31,706 nt of DNA from UBA11612 sp963976395 (GTDB lineage Bacteria; Pseudomonadota; Alphaproteobacteria; Rhodospirillales; Rhodospirillaceae). The notes under the pieces were generated by a model, which saw only the letters and a program-made list of their open reading frames with translations, made no database searches and was not told where the DNA came from. Positions 1 through 6,891 of this stretch are shown here, piece after piece. Each line of letters begins with the position of its first letter. Positions within the stretch are counted from its first letter, which is position 1. Both the position numbers and the translations under genes were made by a program. The stretch spans positions 1 to 31,706 of the forward strand of contig CAXBLG010000033.1 in assembly GCA_963976395.1 (NCBI GenBank). Reading direction: 5' to 3'.

Positions 1-23
1 TCGCCGAAGACGCGAAGAAATAA
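1..23 (+). CDS. Possible 3' end of an upstream gene (partial)
   Basis: One + strand frame reads A-E-D-A-K-K and then TAA at 21-23, a plausible charged C-terminus of a gene that begins outside the window. It would converge on purB, whose stop codon starts 17 bp further on. Only six codons are visible, so neither the product nor its reality can be established; this is inference from frame and context. Confidence 0.3.
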
Positions 24-36
24 CCGCTGCTGCGGT
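23..36. terminator. Small hairpin between convergent genes
   Basis: ACCGC and GCGGT form a 5-bp stem around the loop TGCT, between the stop of the possible upstream gene and the stop of purB. There is only a poor pyrimidine run (CTCTT) after it on the + strand and no T-run on the - strand. It may act as a weak convergent terminator. Confidence 0.3.
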
Positions 37-39
37 CTC

Positions 40-1338
40 TTAATCTAACTCGAAGACCCGTTTGAAAATCGTGTCCACATGCTTGGTATGGTAGCGCATA
101 TCAAACAGGTCTTTTAGATCGTCTACGTTCAAGCGGTCGGTGACATCGGCGTCTTGCATCAGGTGATCTTGCAATTGACCGCCCTCGTTCCAGACTTTCA
201 TGGCATTGCGCTGAACGATCACGTAGGCGTCCTCACGGCTAGCGCCGGCTTGTGTCAACGCAAGCAGGACGCGCTGGGAAAATACCAGCCCACCCATCAT
301 GTTCAGGTTTTTCTCGGCGGCTTCGGGATAAACCACCAACTTGTCGATCACGCCGGTCAGGCGGGCGAGTGCAAAGTCCAGGGTGATGGTGGCGTCCGGG
401 CCGATGTAGCGTTCTACCGAGGAATGCGAGATATCACGCTCGTGCCATAGGGCGACGTTTTCCAGGGCAGGTGTGACAAAGCCGCGTACCACGCGCGCCA
501 AACCCGTTAGATTCTCGGTCAAAATCGGATTGCGCTTGTGCGGCATTGCCGACGAGCCCTTTTGTCCGGCCGAGAAGAATTCCTCCACTTCGCGCACTTC
601 AGTGCGCTGCAAATGGCGAATTTCTGTGGCAACACGCTCAACGGAACTGGCGATAACGCCGAGGGTCGCAAAGAAATTGGCATGACGGTCGCGCGGAATC
701 ACCTGAGTGGAAATGGGCTCTATATTTAGGCCCATCTTCTCGGCCACATGCGCCTCAATTGAAGGGTCTATGTTTGCGAAGGTGCCTACGGCGCCGGAGA
801 TATTGCAGGTTGCGATATCGTGGCGCGCAGCTTCGAGCCGTCGGCGGTTACGCGCGAATTCGGCGTAAAAGCTCGCGAATTTCAGGCCGAGGGTGACCGG
901 CTCGGCATGAATGCCGTGGCTGCGACCCATGGCGACGGTCATTTTATGCTCCATCGCCCGGCGTTTGAGGGCGCCAAGTAGATCGTCGATGTCCTTGAGA
1001 AGAATATCGGCGGCCTGAGTGAGTTGCACCGATAGGCAAGTATCGAGCACATCCGAGGACGTCATGCCCTGGTGGACGAATCGCGCCTCTGGTCCAACGT
1101 GCTCGGCCAGATTGGTCAGGAAGGCGATGACATCGTGCTTGGTCTCGGCTTCGATCTCGTCGATGCGGGCGATGTCCCATTTGCCTTTTTCCCAGACAGC
1201 TTTGGCGGCCTCGGCGGGAATGACCCCAAGTTTGACCTGGGCATCGCAGGCGTGGGCTTCAATTTCGAACCAGATACGGAATTTGTTCTCCGGCTCCCAA
1301 ATGTTGGTCATGGCGGGCCGAGCGTAGCGCGGGATCAT
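40..1338 (-). CDS. purB: Adenylosuccinate lyase
   Basis: PurB removes fumarate from SAICAR and from adenylosuccinate, serving both de novo IMP synthesis and AMP formation in the cytosol. The 432-aa product is the usual length of the short bacterial form. The fumarase/aspartase superfamily signature SSAMPHKRNP is intact at residues 262-271, holding the mobile catalytic loop serine. Upstream, TSSDVLDT and GRSHGIHAEP carry other conserved active-site residues. The start MIPRYARPAMTNIWEPE matches the typical alphaproteobacterial N-terminus, with a weak AGGA-type ribosome site ahead of it. It is divergent from the sigma-54-promoted gene at 1683 and convergent with whatever ends at 23. The purC, purS, purQ and purL neighbours often seen near it are not in this window. 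Confidence 0.97.
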   Translation of the reverse strand: MIPRYARPAMTNIWEPENKFRIWFEIEAHACDAQVKLGVIPAEAAKAVWEKGKWDIARIDEIEAETKHDVIAFLTNLAEHVGPEARFVHQGMTSSDVLDTCLSVQLTQAADILLKDIDDLLGALKRRAMEHKMTVAMGRSHGIHAEPVTLGLKFASFYAEFARNRRRLEAARHDIATCNISGAVGTFANIDPSIEAHVAEKMGLNIEPISTQVIPRDRHANFFATLGVIASSVERVATEIRHLQRTEVREVEEFFSAGQKGSSAMPHKRNPILTENLTGLARVVRGFVTPALENVALWHERDISHSSVERYIGPDATITLDFALARLTGVIDKLVVYPEAAEKNLNMMGGLVFSQRVLLALTQAGASREDAYVIVQRNAMKVWNEGGQLQDHLMQDADVTDRLNVDDLKDLFDMRYHTKHVDTIFKRVFELD

Positions 1339-1509
1339 GCGGCGGGATCCTAAAAAGTGGCGGAAGATGGGAGGATGTATAGGGGGGCACCCAGGTAATT
1401 ACAACTGCGAGGCATGCCGGTTCCCGCCCGAGAGCACAGGCAGATCAATACGATAGTGTCGGTGCTCCTGCCCTTTTTCTGGAGTGCAGGCATGAATGAC
1501 ATAAACAGA

Positions 1510-1598
1510 AACTATTTGATTAAAACCGCTATGTTGTAGCGTTATATATTTTAATTAAATGTAACTGAAATTATAAAATCATTTATTTTCAAATAGTT
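1510..1598. repeat. 10-bp inverted repeat upstream of the sigma-54 promoter
   Basis: AACTATTTGA at 1510-1519 is the exact reverse complement of TCAAATAGTT at 1589-1598, with 69 bp between them. The arms lie about 97 and 18 bp upstream of the -24 element. The first is at a distance suited to an enhancer-binding protein. Function is inferred from position only. Confidence 0.5.
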
Positions 1599-1614
1599 AT
1601 CTAGTTCCACCATC

Positions 1615-1630
1615 TGGCACGGAGCTTGCT
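1615..1630 (+). promoter_or_regulatory. Sigma-54 (RpoN) -24/-12 promoter
   Basis: TGGCACGGAGCTTGCT matches the TGGCAC-N5-TTGCW consensus of sigma-54 promoters, and the invariant GG (1616-1617) and GC (1628-1629) have the required 10-bp spacing. Transcription would begin near 1641, which excludes an in-frame TTG start at 1626 and supports the ATG at 1683. Such promoters need an AAA+ activator, and none is encoded in this window. Confidence 0.8.
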
Positions 1631-1682
1631 GATATGGGGTGGGCTTCAAGCGCGAAGAGCGCGAATATTGTGGAGAACACAG

Positions 1683-2969
1683 ATGACCGGTTTTTTTGAT
1701 CTATCTATGACTTTGGTGCTGATCGCTATGACGGGATCGGTAGTGCTTTTGGTAATGACCTTTCTGGACACGTTGCCCGGTCGGGCGGCGCGCCTATTCG
1801 CCGTGGCAGTTGTCGCGACGGTAGTGTTGCAATCCGCACCGGGCTTGGCCATGGACGGCGGCGGAGACAGCGGTCATCGAGAGAATGATCGCCCTGTACA
1901 TTTTGCAACTTCCTCCGGGCTTCATTTCTATGCGGGCGGTGATGTGGACGTGACGGGTTCCGCTGAAGATCTGTTCGTGGCGGGCGGGGAAGTTAAGGTG
2001 GACTCAACCGTTAGTGCGGCGATGACCGTCGTCGGCGGGGATGTCTCAGTGCGCGATATGATCACCGATCGGGCGGTGATCTCGGGCGGTAATGTGGAAA
2101 TAAGCGGCACCATTAACAAACACCTGATTGCCGCCGGTGGGCGCGTAGATGTGGAAAACGATACGCAAGTTTTGGGTGACGTTGTTATCGCCGGCGGCCG
2201 GGTCAGTTTTGACGGTGATGTTGTCGGCGACTTTATTGCGGTCGGCGGTGACGTAGAACTTTCAGGCAGTGTCGGCGGAAATGCGAATATTCGCTCTCCG
2301 AACATCGATATCGCGGACGGCACCACGATTGCGGGTAATTTGACTTACAGCAGCCCCACAGAATTGCGCCTGGACCCGAGTGTAAGCGTGGCTGGATCGA
2401 CTATTCGCGAAGAATGGCGCGGTGATAGAGAGTCATTTTTTGAAGACATGGGGCTCGGCAAAATAATCGCCTTCGCAGTCACAGCGCTGTTGGCGACCCT
2501 GGCGGCCCTGTTTGTGTTCTCCGCCGTGGTGATGGCGGTTTTCTCCAGACATTTTGATAAAGCCAATGGCGTGGCGAATGCGCAGCCACTGCAAAGTTTC
2601 GGTTTAGGTGTGCTTGTGGCTGTAATGTTGCCGACGGCAGCTGTGATCTTACTTGTTACTATTATCGGCATTCCGCTGGGGTTGTTTGCGATGGCGGCTT
2701 TTGCGGTGCTACTTGGGCTTGGGTTGGTTGTTGCGGCGTATTGGATCGGGCTGAAAGTGCGGGGCGCGATTAAATCGAGCGTGGAAACCCCGCGGATGTG
2801 GGGCCGTCTCGGCTGGATGTTTGCAGGCCTCGTGCTTTTCTCGCTGATCGGCCTTATTCCCATTCTGGGTAATTTAGTTCAATTCCTGGCAGTGGTAACT
2901 GGAGCGGGGGCGTTTATTCTCGCGGCGTCAGGAAGCGGCGAAAAGCCATCTGAAGCGGCTTCGCTATAA
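1683..2969 (+). CDS. Bactofilin-like polymer-forming membrane protein
   Basis: The product is about 428 aa. Its N-terminus has two hydrophobic stretches, the second resembling a signal peptide that ends near SAPGLAM. Next come about seven repeats of 16-20 residues with an (A/S/V)GG-x-V core, for example AGGEVKV, GGDVSVR, AGGRVDV and VGGDVEL. This is the pattern of the right-handed beta-helix in bactofilin-like proteins. The C-terminal 180 residues hold four or five membrane helices, ending in a short hydrophilic tail. The likely role is a membrane-anchored envelope scaffold; the exact function is unknown. The ATG at 1683 is preferred because GGAG lies 7 bases upstream and because the sigma-54 promoter places the transcript start near 1641. 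A strong terminator follows. Expression is probably conditional. Confidence 0.75.
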   Translation: MTGFFDLSMTLVLIAMTGSVVLLVMTFLDTLPGRAARLFAVAVVATVVLQSAPGLAMDGGGDSGHRENDRPVHFATSSGLHFYAGGDVDVTGSAEDLFVAGGEVKVDSTVSAAMTVVGGDVSVRDMITDRAVISGGNVEISGTINKHLIAAGGRVDVENDTQVLGDVVIAGGRVSFDGDVVGDFIAVGGDVELSGSVGGNANIRSPNIDIADGTTIAGNLTYSSPTELRLDPSVSVAGSTIREEWRGDRESFFEDMGLGKIIAFAVTALLATLAALFVFSAVVMAVFSRHFDKANGVANAQPLQSFGLGVLVAVMLPTAAVILLVTIIGIPLGLFAMAAFAVLLGLGLVVAAYWIGLKVRGAIKSSVETPRMWGRLGWMFAGLVLFSLIGLIPILGNLVQFLAVVTGAGAFILAASGSGEKPSEAASL

Positions 2970-2993
2970 TTCAAATCACGACTATGCGAACGG

Positions 2994-3024
2994 AAAGCCG
3001 GTCTGAAAATTCAGGCCGGCTTTT
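2994..3024 (+). terminator. Rho-independent terminator
   Basis: A 13-bp stem starting AAAGCCGG and ending CCGGCTTT, with one G-T pair and an AAAT loop, is followed by a short T-run. It lies 25 bp after the stop of the bactofilin-like gene. The A-rich left arm means it could also work on the other strand. Confidence 0.85.
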
Positions 3025-3138
3025 CGGTTGTGTGATTGCTTCAACGACGGTGCCTTGAGAGACGGCCAGAGAACTATCGGAAACCATCGCGTCGGCTTGC
3101 AATTTAGTTGGGTTACTCGGCGCGCCGCTTGATATATG

Positions 3139-3172
3139 GCACGACAGTTCGGTAAGGAAGACACTGCCGTGC
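3139..3172. repeat. Imperfect inverted repeat upstream of the oxygenase gene
   Basis: GCACGACAGT at 3139-3148 faces ACTGCCGTGC at 3163-3172; nine of ten positions pair, with a 14-bp spacer. It lies 44 bp upstream of the start at 3216, so it could be an operator or a leader hairpin. Nothing else was recognised between the terminator at 3024 and the gene. Confidence 0.3.
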
Positions 3173-3215
3173 TACAGAGCTACATGAAGCAAGTGTTCGT
3201 TACCGTGAGGGGCTG

Positions 3216-3875
3216 ATGTCGAGCAAGCCAACACTCACCTACCGTCGCCCAAAGCTGGGGCGCGACTACTGGGTGCAGGACGACTTTCTGCTCAATGCCG
3301 ACGAGGTGTCGCGGCGTTGCTACGGGCGCACCGATTGGGAACTAGGCGCACCGCACACGAACCAGGCCTGGCCTGGCCGACGTGCGGCTCAGGCACTGAC
3401 GCCGGATGAGTTGGAGCGGGTCGATGCCTGGGTACGTAAGATGACCAATGCTAAGCGCCTGTGGGTCGAACCGGTGCCAGAAGGTCGGGCGAACTATCAC
3501 AACTATGCTCAACTCGTCGGGATGGGCGAAAGTCGTCCGCGCCCGCACACCGATTCGCGCCTCGAGTGCCGCTACGCCGCGGTGTTGTACTTGACGCCTC
3601 AGCCCGATCCGCGCGCTGGCACCTCGTTTTATCGGCTACGCTACCCTGACGGACCGCTGGGAGGTAATTTATGCGGGTCGCCACACGCTGACTTAAGCCA
3701 AGCGCTCGGTGTGAGATCGCTGCCGCTTGCGGCCTGGCATGAGGATGTACGCGTTGAGAACCGCTTCAATCGTATCGTGTTGTACCGCAGCGACCTGGTG
3801 CATTCGGCCAGCGCCTACTTCGGGTTCGAATATTTGGACATGCGCATGACGGTGACGTTCTTCTGGATGGCCTAG
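3216..3875 (+). CDS. DUF6445-type 2-oxoglutarate/Fe(II) oxygenase
   Basis: The 219-aa protein shows the facial triad of Fe(II)/2-oxoglutarate dioxygenases: H111 and D113 in RPRPHTDSRL, H196 in DLVHSASAYFG, and R210 in DMRMTVTFFW as the likely 2-oxoglutarate anchor. The overall pattern resembles the DUF6445 family, whose substrates are not known to me. The ATG is preceded by GAGGGG. It is a single-gene unit between a terminator upstream and a hairpin region downstream. By eye it is richer in G+C third positions (CGC, CTG, GCC) than the neighbouring pit and DUF6151 genes, which hints at separate ancestry but is not measured. The oxygenase fold is likely; the substrate is unknown. Confidence 0.75.
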   Translation: MSSKPTLTYRRPKLGRDYWVQDDFLLNADEVSRRCYGRTDWELGAPHTNQAWPGRRAAQALTPDELERVDAWVRKMTNAKRLWVEPVPEGRANYHNYAQLVGMGESRPRPHTDSRLECRYAAVLYLTPQPDPRAGTSFYRLRYPDGPLGGNLCGSPHADLSQALGVRSLPLAAWHEDVRVENRFNRIVLYRSDLVHSASAYFGFEYLDMRMTVTFFWMA

Positions 3876-3960
3876 ACGATAAGAAAGAAAAAACCGACGC
3901 ACCGCAGTTGAGCGTCTCGGCGCTATGGCGAGGGCTCTTGTATACGCTGCGGCGGGAAGG

Positions 3961-3981
3961 GATGGGTGAACGTCACCCATC
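3961..3981. repeat. Perfect 9-bp inverted repeat (hairpin)
   Basis: GATGGGTGA (3961-3969) and TCACCCATC (3973-3981) are perfect complements around the 3-nt loop ACG. No T-run follows on either strand. It lies 85 bp after the oxygenase stop and 120 bp before the DUF6151 start, so it could be a transcript-end hairpin or an operator. Confidence 0.5.
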
Positions 3982-4101
3982 GCTTAAAACTATCCAGAAG
4001 CCGAGAAGTACAAATCCCATTTATCTGCAAGATTGAACATTTCCAAGAGTATTTGAGCCGCGGTACATTGTCAGCTGCGGCCAATGCAATAGGATGTGTT
4101 G

Positions 4102-4692
4102 ATGACCTTGTCGGAAGAAACATTACCGCGCCATGCGCTGTCTTGCACATGCGGAAAAATGCGCGGCTATGTTGAAGTGTCGAGACGGATTAACCGCGGG
4201 ATATGTTATTGCAAGGATTGTCAAAGATACGCTCGGTATCTTGGCGGCGAGGGGCTGCTTGACGAGCAGGGCGGAACGCAAGTTGTTCAGACTTTGCCGC
4301 GTTATCTCCACTTTGACTCGGGGTTTGAGCACATTGCCTGTGTGCGGTTGAGTTCCCGAGGGCTTCTGCGCTGGTACGCAGCGTGCTGTCGCACGCCTCT
4401 CGGCAATACGATGGCGAACTTTAAAATGTCCTTTGTCGGAATTCCTCACACATGCCTGGGCGATGACAGCGATGCGCTCGACCGTTCGTTCGGCCCGATG
4501 CGGATGCGAATTCACACCGCAAGTGCCCTAGGGGAACAGCCACTTAAATCGCAAGGTGCTTTGGCGGCGATGGCCTCGATCACTCGAATGCTAATTGCGG
4601 CGCGCTGGGACGGGAGTTATCGCGTAAATCCTTTTTTCTCCGGCGATGGAACGCCCGTTGCGCAACCTGTCGTCCTTGAGCGGTTAGATTAG
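4102..4692 (+). CDS. DUF6151 family protein with a GFA-like zinc site
   Basis: The 196-aa product begins with a cysteine pattern like that of GFA (glutathione-dependent formaldehyde-activating) zinc proteins: C15 and C17 in SCTCG, then C35, C37 and C40 in GICYCKDCQ. A second cluster, AACCRTPLGNT, occurs near residue 95. This fits the DUF6151 family, which is related in cysteine layout to GFA proteins. No catalytic role is established, so no reaction is claimed. The ATG at 4102 is preferred over the in-frame GTG at 4096 and TTG at 4099 because AGGA at 4091-4094 sits 7 bases ahead of it. The gene stands alone. Confidence 0.7.
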   Translation: MTLSEETLPRHALSCTCGKMRGYVEVSRRINRGICYCKDCQRYARYLGGEGLLDEQGGTQVVQTLPRYLHFDSGFEHIACVRLSSRGLLRWYAACCRTPLGNTMANFKMSFVGIPHTCLGDDSDALDRSFGPMRMRIHTASALGEQPLKSQGALAAMASITRMLIAARWDGSYRVNPFFSGDGTPVAQPVVLERLD

Positions 4693-4749
4693 AGCCCCAA
4701 TGAAAGCGGGTCGATGCGGCGGCGGTTAGGCAAAACGATGTTTCTCGCT

Positions 4750-4758
4750 TGTGGATAA
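4750..4758 (-). promoter_or_regulatory. Perfect DnaA box
   Basis: TGTGGATAA is the exact reverse complement of the consensus DnaA box TTATCCACA. It lies in the 208-bp gap between the DUF6151 gene and the phosphate transporter, 143 bp upstream of the transporter's start. Whether DnaA binds here is untested. Confidence 0.5.
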
Positions 4759-4813
4759 GTAAAGCAATTTGAGGATTGCACTTTATTCGGTACTTTCGAC
4801 GATAATTGCCACC

Positions 4814-4836
4814 TGACAAACGTAATAAATTTGTCA
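4814..4836. repeat. Inverted repeat upstream of the phosphate transporter
   Basis: TGACAAA (4814-4820) and TTTGTCA (4830-4836) are perfect 7-bp complements with a 9-bp spacer, a dyad typical of a dimeric regulator site. It does not match the direct-repeat architecture of a Pho box. It is 65 bp upstream of the GTG start. Confidence 0.4.
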
Positions 4837-4900
4837 CAATGCGGCCCTGCGAATCTGCGGCAGTTCTTCCGACTGTCGAAATATCGAGGAGGCGGCCGCA

Positions 4901-6472
4901 GTGGGCGTTGTAAACATTAAAGCCTTTGAAAAAGCGACGCTGGTTAACCGCAAAGAGCTGTTCAGGCTTGGCACGGCGGTTCTGTTTATTGTCGGGATCA
5001 TGATGTTTGCGATCATGCGCGGTGAAGGCGGGCAGCACAGTGCGTTGCTGGTGATTGCCGCGATGATCGGCGGCTATATGGCGATAAACATCGGCGCAAA
5101 CGATGTTGCCAATAATCTTGGCCCTGCTGTCGGGTCCGAGGCGATCACCCTTGCTGGGGCTCTTTTGATTGCTGCGATTTTCGAAGCGTCCGGGGCGTTG
5201 ATTGCGGGAGGCGATGTGGTCAGCACCATCAAAGGCGGCATCATCAACCCGGATTTGATTGGCGATGCCGATACGTTCATCTGGCTCATGTTGGCTGCGC
5301 TATTGGCTGCGGCGTTGTGGCTGAATTTCGCAACAGCGGTGGGCGCACCCGTTTCTACAACTCATTCGATCGTTGGCGGTGTTCTGGGTGCCGGCGTGGC
5401 TGCGGGCGGTTGGGCGATCGCCGATTGGTCTGTGGTGGCGCAGATTGCGGCGAGCTGGGTTATTTCGCCCGTTATGGGCGGCGTTATCGCAGCTTTGTTT
5501 CTTTATATCGTTAAGCGCACGGTGACCTATAAGACGAATGTGCTCGCTGCTGCCCGTGTGGTCGTGCCGCGCCTGGTCGCGTTAATGGCCTGGGCGTTTG
5601 CGACGTATCTCATGCTCAAGGGCGTGAAGCAGATTGTTCACGTGAGCTTTTTGACGGCGATGATCGTGGGGTTTGCCGTCGCGATTGCCGTATATCTGAT
5701 CGTTAAACCTTACGTGCACAGGGCAACCATAGATCTCCCGGACTCGAAAGATAGCGTGAATGATCTCTTTACGGTTCCGCTGATTTTTGCGGCAGCACTT
5801 TTGAGTTTCGCGCACGGCGCCAACGATGTTGCCAACGCCGTCAGCCCCCTGGCTGGGATCTATGATGCAATTGTCAGCGGAGATTTGCATTCGAACACGA
5901 CCATTCCGCTGTGGGTGATGCTGATCGGCGCGCTTGGTATCGCGCTTGGCCTTGCGCTTTACGGTCCAAAACTGATCCGTACGGTCGGCTCGGAAATTAC
6001 CGAGCTTGATCGGACGCGCGCGTTTTGCACAGCGATGGCGGCGGCCATTACCGTAATTATCGCTTCACAACTGGGCCTTCCTGTCAGTTCTACCCACATT
6101 GCCGTGGGCGGTGTGTTTGGGGTCGGGTTCTTGCGTGAGTACATCAAGGTTAATTACTCGCGCATGATTGAAGAGATCAAATTGCATCACATCAACGACA
6201 GTCCGGAGGAAGTTGAGGCTTTTCTTATACGCTTTGAAGCGGCGACCGTGCGCGAACGCGGCGTGATGCTGCGCGAGTTGAAGAAGCGGGCGAAGAAAAC
6301 CCGGCTACTCCGCAAGGGCGAACACAAACGCCTGCGTAAAATCCATAAGCTGGAGTTGGTGAAGCGTTCGCTGTTATTTCGCATCGCCGCAGCTTGGATT
6401 GTCACGGTGCCTGTCGCCGGCCTAGTGGCCGCAGGCATATTTTTCATGATCCGGGGGGTCATGCTGCCTTAA
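4901..6472 (+). CDS. PiT-family inorganic phosphate transporter
   Basis: The 523-aa protein is a multi-pass inner-membrane symporter for phosphate, probably as a metal-phosphate complex and driven by a cation gradient. The two inverted halves each carry the family signature: GANDVANN at residues 65-72 and GANDVANA at 306-313. SSTH and STTH motifs appear in the matching positions. A basic cytoplasmic segment near residues 425-490, rich in Arg and Lys, precedes a last membrane helix. The start is GTG, chosen because AGGAGG at 4887-4892 is 8 bases upstream. No phoU-like (DUF47) partner is adjacent, unlike in many bacteria. A small hairpin at 6483-6498 follows the stop. Confidence 0.93.
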   Translation: MGVVNIKAFEKATLVNRKELFRLGTAVLFIVGIMMFAIMRGEGGQHSALLVIAAMIGGYMAINIGANDVANNLGPAVGSEAITLAGALLIAAIFEASGALIAGGDVVSTIKGGIINPDLIGDADTFIWLMLAALLAAALWLNFATAVGAPVSTTHSIVGGVLGAGVAAGGWAIADWSVVAQIAASWVISPVMGGVIAALFLYIVKRTVTYKTNVLAAARVVVPRLVALMAWAFATYLMLKGVKQIVHVSFLTAMIVGFAVAIAVYLIVKPYVHRATIDLPDSKDSVNDLFTVPLIFAAALLSFAHGANDVANAVSPLAGIYDAIVSGDLHSNTTIPLWVMLIGALGIALGLALYGPKLIRTVGSEITELDRTRAFCTAMAAAITVIIASQLGLPVSSTHIAVGGVFGVGFLREYIKVNYSRMIEEIKLHHINDSPEEVEAFLIRFEAATVRERGVMLRELKKRAKKTRLLRKGEHKRLRKIHKLELVKRSLLFRIAAAWIVTVPVAGLVAAGIFFMIRGVMLP

Positions 6473-6482
6473 TCTCGCACAA

Positions 6483-6498
6483 GCGCCCTTTCAGGCGC
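6483..6498. terminator. Short hairpin between convergent genes
   Basis: GCGCC and GGCGC pair around a 6-nt loop, 10 bp after the pit stop and overlapping the last codons of the convergent Ada-domain gene. There is no T-run, so termination here is only a possibility. Confidence 0.3.
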
Positions 6499-6778
6499 GG
6501 GTGCGTGGTGAGGACTTGTTTATTGGAGCCATGCTCGGCTTGCATTTCTTACAAGGCCGAAACCCGGCGGCTTCGGCTTGCGCGGGCTTGTTGTAGAAGT
6601 CCACGTTTTGTCGATTGGGTCGGCGAGCTGCGCAAGAAGGACGGCAGTAAACGCCCGTTGTCTTTACGGCGTAATAGAATGTGCCGTCGGCTGAACGATC
6701 GCGCGATAAAACAGCCGTCCAACGACGATCCTGCTCTGTCGGCGTGTCAGCCTCTTGCCGGATTTGGGATGCTGTCAT
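6491..6778 (-). CDS. Free-standing Ada-type zinc-binding domain protein
   Basis: The 95-aa product is almost entirely one Ada N-terminal metal-binding domain. The sequence RRWTAVLSRD leads into DGTFYYAVKTTGVYCRPSC. The four zinc cysteines are C45, C49, C76 and C79 (VYCRPSC and RPCKKC). In E. coli Ada the first of these accepts a methyl group from DNA methylphosphotriesters and switches the protein into an activator. Here the AraC-type DNA-binding domain and the alkyltransferase domain are both missing. AAGGA sits about 9 bases before the ATG, so it looks like a real gene rather than a broken one. It could repair phosphotriesters without regulating, or act with a partner. It converges with pit and follows radC by 113 bp. 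Confidence 0.8.
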   Translation of the reverse strand: MTASQIRQEADTPTEQDRRWTAVLSRDRSADGTFYYAVKTTGVYCRPSCAARRPNRQNVDFYNKPAQAEAAGFRPCKKCKPSMAPINKSSPRTRA

Positions 6779-6891
6779 GACAGATATCCTTTGACTGAAA
6801 GAGAAGGGGAGTGTCTCTGTCGTGCGTCGGTTCGACAGCCCGATTCTTGCGTTTGTAGGAAAAGCGAGCCCGCCAAGTCGTGTGAGAAGCC

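Larger units (their letters stand above)
1339..1682. other. Regulatory intergenic region, AT-rich in its right half
   Basis: This 344-bp gap separates the divergent purB and the gene at 1683. The left half (to about 1490) has ordinary composition and holds GAGCAC (1432-1437) facing GTGCTC (1463-1468). The right half, roughly 1495-1610, is strikingly AT-rich and contains a 10-bp inverted repeat, a TTTAATTAAA palindrome at 1550-1559 and, at its end, a sigma-54 promoter. I see no gene in it. The AT-rich block is where an enhancer-binding activator or a DNA-bending protein would be expected. Confidence 0.6.

Noticed and set aside
1626..1682. Extended N-terminus of the bactofilin-like protein from a TTG at 1626
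   Set aside because: It starts inside the -12 element of the sigma-54 promoter, upstream of the expected transcript start, and the ATG at 1683 has a good ribosome site.
1928..2326. Repeat-rich 132-aa - strand open frame
   Set aside because: It is the antisense shadow of the beta-helix repeats in the bactofilin-like gene; the Ser/Thr/Pro repeats mirror the Gly/Val repeats.
3131..3155. Second sigma-54 promoter at TGGCACGACAG
   Set aside because: The -12 TTGC element is missing at the required distance.
6779..6891. tRNA-like element suggested by GGTTCGAC
   Set aside because: No cloverleaf arms, anticodon stem or acceptor stem could be drawn around it.
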